Of a stretch of DNA of 30,022 nucleotides, positions 22,371 through 30,015 are shown one piece after another. This DNA is from Bacillota bacterium. Its GTDB lineage: Bacteria > Bacillota > Clostridia > Christensenellales > CAG-138. The position numbers and the translations under genes are program-made. The DNA lies in contig JAEYSE010000122.1 of assembly GCA_023435025.1 (NCBI GenBank), forward strand, positions 1-30,022. The letters run 5' to 3'. The notes beneath the pieces were generated by a model. The model was not told the DNA's origin. It searched no databases and worked only from the letters and a program-made list of their open reading frames with translations. The number at the start of each line of letters is the position of its first letter. Positions within the stretch are counted from its first letter, which is position 1.

Positions 22371-24170
22371 TTACGCCTTTTCGACCAAAACCGCCTTGAT
22401 GCGCCGCACGCCTGCGGAAGAGGCTTCTTCTTTCTTAATGGTGAAACGGCCCAATTCGCCGGTATGCGTCACATGGGGGCCTCCGCAGATTTCCATGGAG
22501 AAATCGCCCACGGTATACACCTTTACGCGTTCGGCGTATTTGCTTTCAAATAATCCGATTGCGCCCTGCGCCTTGGCTTCCTCAACCGTCATTTCCACAC
22601 AGGATACCGGCATATCCGCCTCAATCACGGAGTTTACAAGGTCTTCTACTTCTCTAATTTCTTCCGGCGTCATTTTGCGGGCAAAGGAAAAATCGAACCG
22701 CAGACGCTCGGCTGTGATGTTGCTGCCTTTTTGCGCCACGGAGTCATCCTTCAATACCTTTCGTAATGCGGTATGCAGCAGGTGCGTTGCAGTATGGAGC
22801 TTTGTGGTTTCTTCGGTGTTATCCGCAAGACCGCCCTTGAAGCGCTGTTCCGCGCCCGCCTGGGATTTTTTCTGGTGCTCCGCAAACGCCGCGTGGTAGC
22901 CACTGACATCCACCTCATAGCCTTTTTCAGAAGCAAGCTCCTGCGTGAATTCCAGCGGGAATCCAAACGTATCATACAGGCGGAACGCGTCCTGCCCGCT
23001 GATGCGACCGTCCGTAAGCGATAAGGAGAGTCGTTCGAACTCAACGATACCCTTTTTGAGCGTGCGCGCAAAGCGCTGCTCTTCCTTTTCAAGCTCGCTT
23101 ATGATTTTTTCGCTATTACGTGCAAGCTCGGTGTAGAAATCACCATACTGCGCAATTACTGCCCTGGCAACTTCCAGAAGACCACTTTCGGGGATGTCCA
23201 GCTGCATGGAGAAACGTATGGCGCGGCGGATCAGGCGGCGAAGGATATAGCCCTGGTCCACGTTGCTTGGGGTAACGCCCCTGTGATCCCCCAGAATGAA
23301 TACCGCACAGCGGATATGATCGGCCACGATGCGGAAGGCGCGCGTAATTTCCGCGCTCTGCTTATATTGTTTCCCTGAAAGGCGGCTGATGGCTGACAGG
23401 ATGCCGGTGAAGGCGTCGGTATCGTATACGCTTTCCACGCCCTGGAGCGTCGCGATGGTGCGGTCTAACCCCATGCCCGTGTCCACGTTCTTCTGGGCAA
23501 GGGGTTCAAACTGACCTTCCCCTACCTTATTGAACTCCATGAACACGTCATTCCATATCTCCAGATACTTGCCGCAGCTACATGCGGGCGAGCAGGTATC
23601 CGAGCAGGCGGGCTTGCCGGTATCGTAGAACATTTCCGTATCCGGTCCGCAGGGTCCGGTCATACCCGCAGGGCCCCACCAGTTGTGCTTTTTGGGCAGA
23701 TAAAAAATATGGGAAGGCTCAACGCCCAGCTCCACCCATCTGTCGTGGGAGACGGTATCGCGGGGGGCGTCGTGATCCCCTTCAAAGCAGGTGAAAAACA
23801 GTTTTTCCTTTGGGATGCCCAACCATTTTTCACTAGTGAGGAATTCCCAGGAGAATGCAATGGCCTCGTGCTTGAAATAATCGCCCAGGGACCAGTTGCC
23901 GAGCATTTCAAAAAACGTACAGTGGGAGGTGTCCCCTACCTCGTCGATATCGCCTGTGCGCACACATTTTTGTACATCCACCAGGCGGTTGCCGGCAGGG
24001 TGCTTTTCTCCCATCAGGTACGGAACAAGCGGATGCATGCCGGCCGTGGTGAACAATACGGTCGGGTCGTTTTCGGGTATGAGCGAGGCGCTGTCGATCA
24101 CCGCATGCCCCTTTTCACGAAAGAAATCCAGGTATAACTGACGAAGCTCGCGGGAGGTCAGGTTCCGCAT
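22371..24170 (-). CDS. alaS: Alanyl-tRNA synthetase, short form without C-terminal C-Ala domain
   Basis: 599 residues from ATG 24170; bacterial AlaRS is normally about 870. Class II catalytic core: TVLFTTAGMHPLVPYL, motif 2 FFEMLGNWSLGDYFK, GYILRRLIRRAIRF. The editing domain is present with THLLHTALRK-type HxxxH and CGGPH (CxxxH, with Pro where Thr is common). The DHHA1/C-Ala region is missing. A Cys-rich insertion (about 23575-23617, CSDTCSPACSC) lies just before YLEIWNDVFMEF and could bind zinc. The protein ends cleanly after the editing domain, so this looks like a natural short lineage of AlaRS rather than a broken gene. The upstream 22 codons of the open frame lack a ribosome binding site. 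Confidence 0.9.
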   Translation of the reverse strand: MRNLTSRELRQLYLDFFREKGHAVIDSASLIPENDPTVLFTTAGMHPLVPYLMGEKHPAGNRLVDVQKCVRTGDIDEVGDTSHCTFFEMLGNWSLGDYFKHEAIAFSWEFLTSEKWLGIPKEKLFFTCFEGDHDAPRDTVSHDRWVELGVEPSHIFYLPKKHNWWGPAGMTGPCGPDTEMFYDTGKPACSDTCSPACSCGKYLEIWNDVFMEFNKVGEGQFEPLAQKNVDTGMGLDRTIATLQGVESVYDTDAFTGILSAISRLSGKQYKQSAEITRAFRIVADHIRCAVFILGDHRGVTPSNVDQGYILRRLIRRAIRFSMQLDIPESGLLEVARAVIAQYGDFYTELARNSEKIISELEKEEQRFARTLKKGIVEFERLSLSLTDGRISGQDAFRLYDTFGFPLEFTQELASEKGYEVDVSGYHAAFAEHQKKSQAGAEQRFKGGLADNTEETTKLHTATHLLHTALRKVLKDDSVAQKGSNITAERLRFDFSFARKMTPEEIREVEDLVNSVIEADMPVSCVEMTVEEAKAQGAIGLFESKYAERVKVYTVGDFSMEICGGPHVTHTGELGRFTIKKEEASSAGVRRIKAVLVEKA

Positions 24171-24321
24171 GAAGATTAATCCCCTTTCTAATAAACCCGC
24201 CTTAAGTCCGGCAGGCACTCTCAAAAGGCGGCCCAAAAGGACAGGCCGCTACCATGTGATTTTACCTTCTTTTTTCTTTCAGCGCAAGCGTTTTGCTTGC
24301 CATTTAGCTATAACTGGGATA
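24171..24321 (-). promoter_or_regulatory. alaS leader with stem-loops, no clear T-box
   Basis: On the minus strand, hairpins GCAAGC/GCTTGC, GCGGCC/GGCCGC and CCTGCC/GGCGGG lie between the hyd terminator and alaS. The element TGGTAGCGGCC followed by a TCCTTTTGG loop recalls a T-box antiterminator, but the consensus TGGNACCGCG is broken and there is too little space for Stem I. I see no convincing promoter. Confidence 0.35.
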
Positions 24322-24322
24322 G

Positions 24323-24350
24323 AAAAAAGCCCGCTTGGTATGAGCGGACT
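24323..24350 (-). terminator. Terminator of the hyd operon
   Basis: AGTCCGCT/AGCGGGCT stem (one G-T pair) followed on the minus strand by six T residues. Confidence 0.8.
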
Positions 24351-24365
24351 TTAAAGTGGCTTACT

Positions 24366-24586
24366 TGAGGCTCTGCCTCCAAACCCCGCTTAGGGTCGTA
24401 AGCAAGGTACCTAGGGTACTGAAACCTTTTCACAGGATGGGTTTTTGTCCTTCGGGCAACGAACCCCGCTTTCCTACGGAAAGCCCCTAAAAACCCATGC
24501 TCGGAAACGTCCTATCAGGGACGTTTCCGGGAAAGGGATTCCCAAGGGATGAGCCCTTGGGTTTTCATGGGCAAAGTCTCTGAGAC
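24366..24586 (-). ncRNA. Candidate structured RNA or repeat element downstream of hydB
   Basis: Dense hairpins over about 220 nt without coding potential: GTC/GAC (24576-24586), CCCAAGGG/CCCTTGGG (24541-24561), an 11-bp CGGAAACGTCC stem (24502-24529), a perfect 10-bp stem ATGGGTTTTT/AAAAACCCAT (24437-24446 with 24489-24498) enclosing GCTTTCC/GGAAAGC (24468-24484), GTACC/GGTAC (24407-24419) and GAGGC/GCCTC (24367-24379). A terminator follows on the minus strand. No known RNA family is recognised; it may be a 3' UTR structure, an independent RNA or a mobile intergenic repeat. Confidence 0.45.
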
Positions 24587-24618
24587 ATCGGGCATGGCAT
24601 TCTCAAAACGCGCTGAAT

Positions 24619-26415
24619 TTATGCGTGCACGATGGCGTCAAACTTGCACTTTTCCATGCAGGTACCGCACTTGATGCATTTCGCCTGATCAATGACATAG
24701 GGCTTTTTGATCTCGCCCTCTATCGCGCCTACCGGGCAGACACGGGAGCACAGGCTGCATCCGCGGCATTTTGCGGGATCGATCGTGTAGGACATCAGCG
24801 CCTTGCAAACGCCTGCAGGGCAGCGTTTTTCATTAATATGCGCCTCGTATTCGTCCCGGAAGTACCGGATGGTAGAAAGCACGGGGTTGGGGGCCGTCTG
24901 TCCCAGGCCGCAGAGCGCCGAAGCCTTGATATTCTTTGCAAGCCGTTCCAGCTTTTCAATATCGCCGGGCTTGCCGCGGCCTTCGGTGATTTCGGTGAGC
25001 ATTTCATACATGCGCCGCGTGCCAATTCGGCAGGGCGGGCATTTTCCGCAGGATTCGTCCACGGTGAACTCCAAAAAGAATTTTGCGATGTCCACCATGC
25101 AGTTGTCCTCATCCATGACGATCATGCCGCCCGAGCCCATCATGGAGCCGATGGCGATGAGGTTGTCGTAATCGATGGGGATATCCAAATGTTCTGCTGG
25201 GATACAACCGCCGGAAGGCCCGCCGGTCTGCGCGGCCTTGAACTTCTTATCCTGCGGGATGCCGCCGCCGATTTCGTATATGATGTCGCGCAGCGAAGTG
25301 CCCATGGGTACTTCCACTAGCCCTGTATTGTTAATTTTTCCGCCGAGCGCAAACACCTTGGTGCCTTTGCTCTTCTCGGTGCCCATAGCGGCAAACCACT
25401 CCGCTCCGTTCAATATGATCTGCGGAATGTTCGCGTAGGTTTCCACATTATTAAGAAGCGTTGGCTTGCCAAACAGCCCCTTGACCGCCGGGAACGGGGG
25501 ACGAGGACGCGGTTCGCCGCGGCCGCCTTCGATGGAGGCCAACAGCGCAGTTTCCTCTCCGCAGACAAACGCGCCCGAGCCAAGGCGAAGATCGATATCA
25601 AAATTGAAGTCGGTCCCAAATATATTTTTACCCAACAGACCGTATTCGCGCGCTTGGGCAACGGCGATACGCAGGCGCTTAACGGCGATCGGATATTCCG
25701 CGCGTACATAGATATAGCCCTGCTGTGCGCCTATGGCATAGCCTGCGATGGCCATGGCTTCGAGCACCGCGTGCGGGTCGCCTTCAAGTACCGAACGGTC
25801 CATAAATGCGCCAGGGTCGCCTTCGTCCGCGTTGCAGCAAACGTATTTCACATCGCTTTTCGGTTTTTGGGCAAGGCCCCACTTAATACCCGTAGGAAAT
25901 CCTCCGCCCCCGCGCCCGCGCAAGCCCGAACGCTTGACGACATCCACCACCTCTTCCGGTGTTAACTCCGTCAAACACTTCGCAAGCGCTTTGTAACCGT
26001 CAAAGGCAATGTATTCTTCAATGTTTTCGGGGTCAATGACGCCGCAGTTGCGCAACGCAACGCGACGCTGCTTTCTATAAAAATCCACTTCGTTCAAAGA
26101 GCGGATGTTCTGGTCTTTGTCCACACTTTCCGAATACAGAAGGTCGCGCACGATACGGCCTTTCATGAGATGCTCGGAAACGATACGCTTTACATCCTCC
26201 ACTTTGATGTGGCTGTAGAAAGAGCCTTCAGGGTAAATGATTACGACGGGACCTTTTTCACACAAACCGAAGCAGCCGGTGGGTACGACCTTGATTTCCC
26301 TCTCCAGACCTGCGTTTAAAATTTCCTCTTCAAACGCCTGAATGATGCTGCGGGACCCCGAGGAGGTACATCCGGTACCGGTACAACACAATACCTGTGA
26401 ACGAAAATACTCCAT
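24619..26415 (-). CDS. hydB: HydB/NuoF-like NADH-binding diaphorase subunit
   Basis: 598 residues. Domain order: an N-terminal thioredoxin-like [2Fe-2S] domain (1-90, Cys pairs in CCTGTGC and GCFGLC), a NuoF core with the FMN/NADH-binding glycine-rich GLRGRGGGGFPTGIKW (about 168-183) and CNADEGDPGAFMDR, a [4Fe-4S] site SCGKCPPCRIG with a later Cys, and two C-terminal [4Fe-4S] ferredoxin motifs (CRGCSLCSRVC, CIKCGTCMEKC). It would oxidise or reduce NAD(H) and pass electrons to a partner such as an [FeFe] hydrogenase. AAAGGAGG lies before the ATG. Last gene of a four-gene operon; no catalytic HydA follows. Confidence 0.9.
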   Translation of the reverse strand: MEYFRSQVLCCTGTGCTSSGSRSIIQAFEEEILNAGLEREIKVVPTGCFGLCEKGPVVIIYPEGSFYSHIKVEDVKRIVSEHLMKGRIVRDLLYSESVDKDQNIRSLNEVDFYRKQRRVALRNCGVIDPENIEEYIAFDGYKALAKCLTELTPEEVVDVVKRSGLRGRGGGGFPTGIKWGLAQKPKSDVKYVCCNADEGDPGAFMDRSVLEGDPHAVLEAMAIAGYAIGAQQGYIYVRAEYPIAVKRLRIAVAQAREYGLLGKNIFGTDFNFDIDLRLGSGAFVCGEETALLASIEGGRGEPRPRPPFPAVKGLFGKPTLLNNVETYANIPQIILNGAEWFAAMGTEKSKGTKVFALGGKINNTGLVEVPMGTSLRDIIYEIGGGIPQDKKFKAAQTGGPSGGCIPAEHLDIPIDYDNLIAIGSMMGSGGMIVMDEDNCMVDIAKFFLEFTVDESCGKCPPCRIGTRRMYEMLTEITEGRGKPGDIEKLERLAKNIKASALCGLGQTAPNPVLSTIRYFRDEYEAHINEKRCPAGVCKALMSYTIDPAKCRGCSLCSRVCPVGAIEGEIKKPYVIDQAKCIKCGTCMEKCKFDAIVHA

Positions 26416-26441
26416 GACGGTTCAATCCTCCTTTGTTTGCA

Positions 26442-26819
26442 TCAATGGGTGCGCGTTTCGTAATAGCCGATGGTGTATTCGTTCACAATCTTGCCGTTTA
26501 CGATATGATCCGTTACGATCCTGCCCACCATATCCGGAACGACCTTCACATAGGTCACTTTTTCCTCGCCGGGCTTGTATACCTCTACGATCGGCTCCAG
26601 CCTGCAAACGCCAATACATCCAGTCTGCGCCACAACGACATGATGCAGGTTCCTTTTGGCGACCTCGTCCATAAAGGCGGTAAGAACCGGGCGGGCGCCC
26701 GCCGCAATGCCGCAGGTCGCCATTCCTACAACGACCCGTGTACCTTCAGATTCTTTTCTGAGGTTGATGGTTTCGAGCGTTTTATTCCGGATGGCTTCCA
26801 ACTCCTGTATAGTCTTCAT
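26442..26819 (-). CDS. [2Fe-2S] thioredoxin-like ferredoxin of the hyd operon
   Basis: 125 residues from ATG 26819, chosen because GGAGG sits 8 nt before it; GTG 26828 would overlap the upstream stop. Thioredoxin-like ferredoxin fold with the Cys pairs at TCGIAAGA and GCIGVCRLEP, the same arrangement as in small HydB-associated and NuoE-like proteins. It is probably an electron-transfer module feeding the HydB-like subunit. Immediately upstream of hydB. Confidence 0.8.
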   Translation of the reverse strand: MKTIQELEAIRNKTLETINLRKESEGTRVVVGMATCGIAAGARPVLTAFMDEVAKRNLHHVVVAQTGCIGVCRLEPIVEVYKPGEEKVTYVKVVPDMVGRIVTDHIVNGKIVNEYTIGYYETRTH

Positions 26820-26820
26820 A

Positions 26821-27375
26821 TCAAACACCTCCGTTTAATGCTTCAATACCTTCATATAAATATTCCTTAAGCCAGGCGGATACCTCGGGCATATGGAGGG
26901 GAACGCCCCCCAGTATGGTCTTGACTTCCCGCGTATCAGCCCGAAAGCTTTTGCCATCCACCTTATACGCAAATACAAAATCCACTTTTTCATTACAAAG
27001 TATGCTTGCGTATAGAGTTTCCGCCATATCGCCTAGGGGCGGACGGTCCCAATGAGAGATCTGGTAACTCGCTTCTATCCGCGTCCCTACCCCGCATGTT
27101 GACTTAAGAGAAAATGCGCCTCCTGCGGCTTCGGCTCCAGCTTTAAACATGGGGATGCCAAGGCCCACCTTGCGCGTGGTTCTGCTGGTGACGAAGGGAT
27201 CAAGAACCTCGCGCTGGAACGTTTCCGTCATGCCGCATCCGTTGTCTGCAATGGAAAGAGCCATGCGGTCCTGTGCGTGATCCACACAAAGTTCTATTTC
27301 AATGAGCGTGGCGTGCGCGGCAACGGAGTTCTGTATAATGTCGAGCGCATGAAGCGAAATCTCCTTCATCATCAT
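26821..27375 (-). CDS. HATPase_c-domain protein of the hyd operon
   Basis: 184 residues. A GHKL/histidine-kinase-type ATPase domain: the N-box ALDIIQNSVAAHAT, the G1 box ADNGCGM, and the G2-like GLGIPMFK. No sensor, HisKA or receiver domain is attached. Such stand-alone ATP-binding proteins recur between hydC and hydB in clostridial hydrogenase operons; their role is unknown. Starts 9 nt after the hydC stop; several consecutive ATGs (27375, 27372, 27369) make the exact start uncertain. The C-terminal 60 residues are a separate domain that I do not recognise. Confidence 0.8.
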   Translation of the reverse strand: MMMKEISLHALDIIQNSVAAHATLIEIELCVDHAQDRMALSIADNGCGMTETFQREVLDPFVTSRTTRKVGLGIPMFKAGAEAAGGAFSLKSTCGVGTRIEASYQISHWDRPPLGDMAETLYASILCNEKVDFVFAYKVDGKSFRADTREVKTILGGVPLHMPEVSAWLKEYLYEGIEALNGGV

Positions 27376-27384
27376 AAAAAGGAG

Positions 27385-27870
27385 TTACCCTTTCTTGCGA
27401 TACTTCTCAATGATGCCGGGGATGTCAGCGGGAGCGAGCCTGCCATAGACTTCGTCGTTCACCATCATGGCGGGCGCCAGGCCGCAGCAGCCGATGCAGC
27501 GCATTGCTTCAAGCGTAAACAGGCCGTCCGCTGTAGTAGCGCCCACTGCAACTTTTAGTTCCTTTTCCAGCGCCTCCATCACCTTCGCGGCTCCACGAAC
27601 ATAACATGCGGTGCCAAGGCACATGCCAATTTTATAGACTCCCTTGGGTTGCAGTGTAAACTGGGAATAGAATGTGGCTACGCCGTATATGGTGCTCATG
27701 GGTACGCCGGCTTTTTCGGAAATAAAGCGCTGCACTTCCTCATCCAGACAGCCACAAATGTCCTGAGCTTGCTGCATGATTGGCAAAAGGCCGCCCTGCT
27801 CGTCTTTCCATTTCGTAATCACGGCATCCAGCCGTTCGAGCTCCTTTTGCCTTCCTACGATGGTGGGCAT
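27385..27870 (-). CDS. hydC: HydC/NuoE-like [2Fe-2S] subunit
   Basis: 161 residues from ATG 27870, preferred because GGGAGG (10 nt upstream) overlaps the alternative TTG 27888. An N-terminal helical region (1-60), then the NuoE [2Fe-2S] thioredoxin-like domain with ligands in CLGTAC and CIGCCG. It passes electrons between the NADH/FMN subunit and its partner. First gene of the operon hydC-HATPase-ferredoxin-hydB, preceded by a weak promoter and a Rex-like site. Confidence 0.88.
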   Translation of the reverse strand: MPTIVGRQKELERLDAVITKWKDEQGGLLPIMQQAQDICGCLDEEVQRFISEKAGVPMSTIYGVATFYSQFTLQPKGVYKIGMCLGTACYVRGAAKVMEALEKELKVAVGATTADGLFTLEAMRCIGCCGLAPAMMVNDEVYGRLAPADIPGIIEKYRKKG

Positions 27871-27954
27871 ACTGAACGTTCCTCCCAACTATAAACTTGC
27901 CTGATTGACTATACATCTATCATTGATATAAAAATATCATAGCAAACTTATTGT

Positions 27955-27983
27955 AGCATACGACTTTGTAAAAAAAAAGACAA
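27955..27983 (-). promoter_or_regulatory. Candidate promoter and Rex-like site for the hyd operon
   Basis: Minus strand TTGTCT (27983-27978), 17 bp including a run of T, TATGCT (27960-27955). TTGT-N10-ACAA (27966-27983) has Rex spacing, but the inner bases of one arm do not fit TTGTNAA-N4-TTNACAA. Confidence 0.35.
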
Positions 27984-28003
27984 TTGTGATGATTTTTAAA
28001 ATT

Positions 28004-28028
28004 AAAAAAAGCGGGTTCTTATACCCGC
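28004..28028 (-). terminator. Terminator after acpS
   Basis: GCGGGT/ACCCGC stem with seven T residues on the minus strand, 24 bases past the acpS stop. Confidence 0.85.
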
Positions 28029-28051
28029 CTGCAGATTAACTATAAACCCGT

Positions 28052-28420
28052 TTATTCTTCTAATATGGCCTGCGCAATCGCTAAGGTCTTAATGTGAGAT
28101 ATACTGATATGTATGGCGCGCCCCCCCATGCTTTCCATTCGCGTTTTAGCGGAGTTCCAAAGCTGTACATAGGGCTTGCCCAAATCGTCGTGTAAAATCT
28201 CAATATCTCGCCAACCAATTCCGTTGAACCCTGCGGCAAGCGCCTTTGCGGTCGCTTCCTTGGCCGCGAACATGCCCGAAAGCGTCTGCGCGTCCTCACC
28301 GCACTTCTTGTAATACTGCCGTTCGTTCTGGGTGAATATCCGTTCCAAAAAAGCGTTCTGGATCGCAGCCCTTTTGATGCGTTCTACTTCTATCACATCA
28401 ATGCCGGTACCAACAACCAT
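28052..28420 (-). CDS. acpS: Holo-[acyl-carrier-protein] synthase
   Basis: 122 residues, the usual AcpS length. Metal and CoA-binding motifs are GTGIDVIEVERI (Asp8) and FAAKEATAKAL (Lys54-Glu55), with IHISISHI near the end. It moves the 4'-phosphopantetheine arm from CoA to acyl carrier protein. GGAGG lies 7 nt before the ATG. The promoter is at 28526-28498; the leader between them folds into GGCGTTCC/GGAACGCC. Confidence 0.93.
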   Translation of the reverse strand: MVVGTGIDVIEVERIKRAAIQNAFLERIFTQNERQYYKKCGEDAQTLSGMFAAKEATAKALAAGFNGIGWRDIEILHDDLGKPYVQLWNSAKTRMESMGGRAIHISISHIKTLAIAQAILEE

Positions 28421-28497
28421 GCATACTCCTCCAAGTTAATATAGCCGGGCGTTCCAAAGTTCCTGTTGTAGCAACGGGCCGTTCGGAACGCCATATT

Positions 28498-28526
28498 ATT
28501 GTATCCTGTCACAACTTTAAAGTCAA
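28498..28526 (-). promoter_or_regulatory. SigA-type promoter for acpS
   Basis: TTGACT (28526-28521), 17 bp, TACAAT (28503-28498), overlapping the stop codon of the upstream P1 peptidase gene. Confidence 0.75.
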
Positions 28527-29428
28527 ACAAATGCATGTTCAACCGCAAGCGCCATGGCTTCCGCCGCAGCCGCAAGCATACCTTGAAAAGAGAACTGCCT
28601 GTGTTCTCCGGTCGAAAGCGCAAATATGGTATCTCCATCCATCATTGTATGCACGGGACGGATGGAGAGCGCAAGTCCGTCATGCGCGATCGCAGCCATT
28701 TTATTGGCTTCCTCCCGCGTCAGGGCCGCATTTGTGGCAATTACCCCAAGCGTGGTATTCGTACCAGCTAAAATCTGAGCAATCTCGCCCAAATGCTCCA
28801 TACACGGTATCATGACGCCGTCCTTTTTAGCCGCCGCAAGAAGTCTGCCGGTATGATGTTCATAGATATCCCCCACCGCATTGACAACCGCAAGCGCGCA
28901 CACCAGAATACCTCCCGGCAGTTCGATGCAGCTTGAGCCGATCCCACCGGATACGGAAAATTCCATTCCAAAGGATTTCCCAACCGTTGCACCCGTACCC
29001 GCGCCGACCTTCCCCGAAAGCGCAGCCTGATTGGAAGCTGTTGCGCATGCGATATACCCTTCTTCTTTTCCTGGCCGGACGGAGGGTGAGCCAACCGCAA
29101 GGTCAAACAGCACGGCGGCGGGCACAATTGGCACCACGCCAACCCCTACGTCCAAGCCTATTTTCCGTTCTTCCAGATACTGCATAGCACCCGAGGCCGC
29201 ATCTAATCCATATGCACTGCCGCCTGAGAGCATGACAGCATGAATGAGGTCCACCAGATTGCAACCGCGCAACAAGTCTGTTTCACGCGTACCGGGCGCC
29301 GCTCCCCTCACATCGACGCCCGCAACGGCCCCCTTGGGGCATAGGATGGCGGTACAACCGGTCTTTGCCTCTTCATTGGTCCAATGGCCGACCAGAATGC
29401 CTTCTATAGCCGTAATTCCGCGATCCAA
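28523..29428 (-). CDS. S58/P1-family peptidase (DmpA/NylC-like)
   Basis: 301 residues. The self-processing Ntn-type P1 fold: HAVMLSGGSAYGLDAASG (about 63-80) and the autocleavage context GTNTTLGVIATN, where Asn224-Thr225 would be the scissile bond and Thr225 the new N-terminal nucleophile, as in NylC. The family includes L-aminopeptidase/D-esterase DmpA and nylon-oligomer hydrolase; the physiological substrate here is unknown. A TTG start at 29428 with GGGAGG 9 nt before it; no ATG is available. SigA promoter at 29491-29462. Confidence 0.85.
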   Translation of the reverse strand: MDRGITAIEGILVGHWTNEEAKTGCTAILCPKGAVAGVDVRGAAPGTRETDLLRGCNLVDLIHAVMLSGGSAYGLDAASGAMQYLEERKIGLDVGVGVVPIVPAAVLFDLAVGSPSVRPGKEEGYIACATASNQAALSGKVGAGTGATVGKSFGMEFSVSGGIGSSCIELPGGILVCALAVVNAVGDIYEHHTGRLLAAAKKDGVMIPCMEHLGEIAQILAGTNTTLGVIATNAALTREEANKMAAIAHDGLALSIRPVHTMMDGDTIFALSTGEHRQFSFQGMLAAAAEAMALAVEHAFV

Positions 29429-29461
29429 TTAAAAGTTCCTCCCTTGCGGTTTTGTAGGGCT

Positions 29462-29491
29462 ATTATAGCGCAGATATTCGTACGCAGGCAA
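29462..29491 (-). promoter_or_regulatory. SigA-type promoter for the P1 peptidase
   Basis: TTGCCT (29491-29486), 18 bp, perfect TATAAT (29467-29462) on the minus strand. Confidence 0.65.
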
Positions 29492-29673
29492 CGCTGCCGA
29501 AGGACGTTACAATATTGATTGTATACAGAAAACGGGTGTCCATACAATCATACGGATACCTGCTTGGCCGCCAGGGGCCCTGCGCTTATCTCCTGCCGTT
29601 CGCGGCCTGGTCGGGCTGCGATGGTGCGCAGACCTAGTGCCTGAAGGCATCTCCCTCCGATGGCCGCTCCGCG

Positions 29674-29714
29674 GGGCGGGAAAACGCCGCACTGTGGCGT
29701 TTTCTTTTCCGCCC
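29674..29714. repeat. Hairpin repeat, copy 1
   Basis: Outer stem GGGCGG/CCGCCC (29674-29679 with 29709-29714) and inner stem AAAACGCC/GGCGTTTT (29681-29688 with 29696-29703), separated on the 3' arm by CTTTT. Shares layout with copy 2 at 29837-29877. Confidence 0.6.
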
Positions 29715-29836
29715 TTCGAGAAATACAAAGCTAAAAGATGTATTCGGAGTTGCCGGTCGTCAGGGATTCGATTTCGGCCATCGGCACGCCTTGCTTATGC
29801 TGCGCATGGCGCAAGACGGCCTGGGCCGAAATCCCG

Positions 29837-29877
29837 GCCGCTAAATACGCTCCACTGGAGCGTTTTCTTAACGCGGC
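29837..29877. repeat. Hairpin repeat, copy 2
   Basis: Outer stem GCCGC/GCGGC (29837-29841 with 29873-29877), inner stem CGCTCC/GGAGCG (29848-29853 with 29857-29862) and TTTTCTT on the 3' arm, as in copy 1. The region 29429-29898 holds no gene I can support; a GATTGTAT/ATACAATC stem also lies at 29517-29549. Confidence 0.6.
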
Positions 29878-29898
29878 TTCAAGCCCCCTTCAATAAAG

Positions 29899-29942
29899 CC
29901 AAACAAAAAGCCTCCAGCAACGCTGGAGGCTTTTTTGTTTGG
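29899..29942. terminator. Long palindromic terminator next to tRNA-Lys
   Basis: A near-perfect 44-nt palindrome around CCTCCAGC/GCTGGAGG with flanking A and T runs. It directly follows the tRNA on the minus strand and would also act on the plus strand. Confidence 0.9.
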
Positions 29943-30015
29943 TGGGTCGTCAGGGGCTCGAACCCTGGACACCCTGATTAAGAGTCAGGTGCTCTACCAA
30001 CTGAGCTAACAACCC
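29940..30015 (-). tRNA. tRNA-Lys (anticodon CTT)
   Basis: 76 nt including the encoded CCA (29942-29940). Acceptor stem GGGTTGT/ACGACCC, D-loop AGCTCAGTTGGTAGAGC, anticodon loop CTCTTAA (anticodon CTT) and T-arm with GGTTCGAGCC are all intact. Confidence 0.97.

Noticed and set aside
24171..24321. Full T-box riboswitch before alaS
   Set aside because: The TGGNACCGCG motif is not intact and there is no room for Stem I and the specifier loop between the hyd terminator and alaS.
29637..29981. 114-codon plus-strand open frame ending inside the tRNA
   Set aside because: It crosses both hairpin repeats, the palindromic terminator and the tRNA in antisense, giving the familiar spurious ending RGSNPGHPD.
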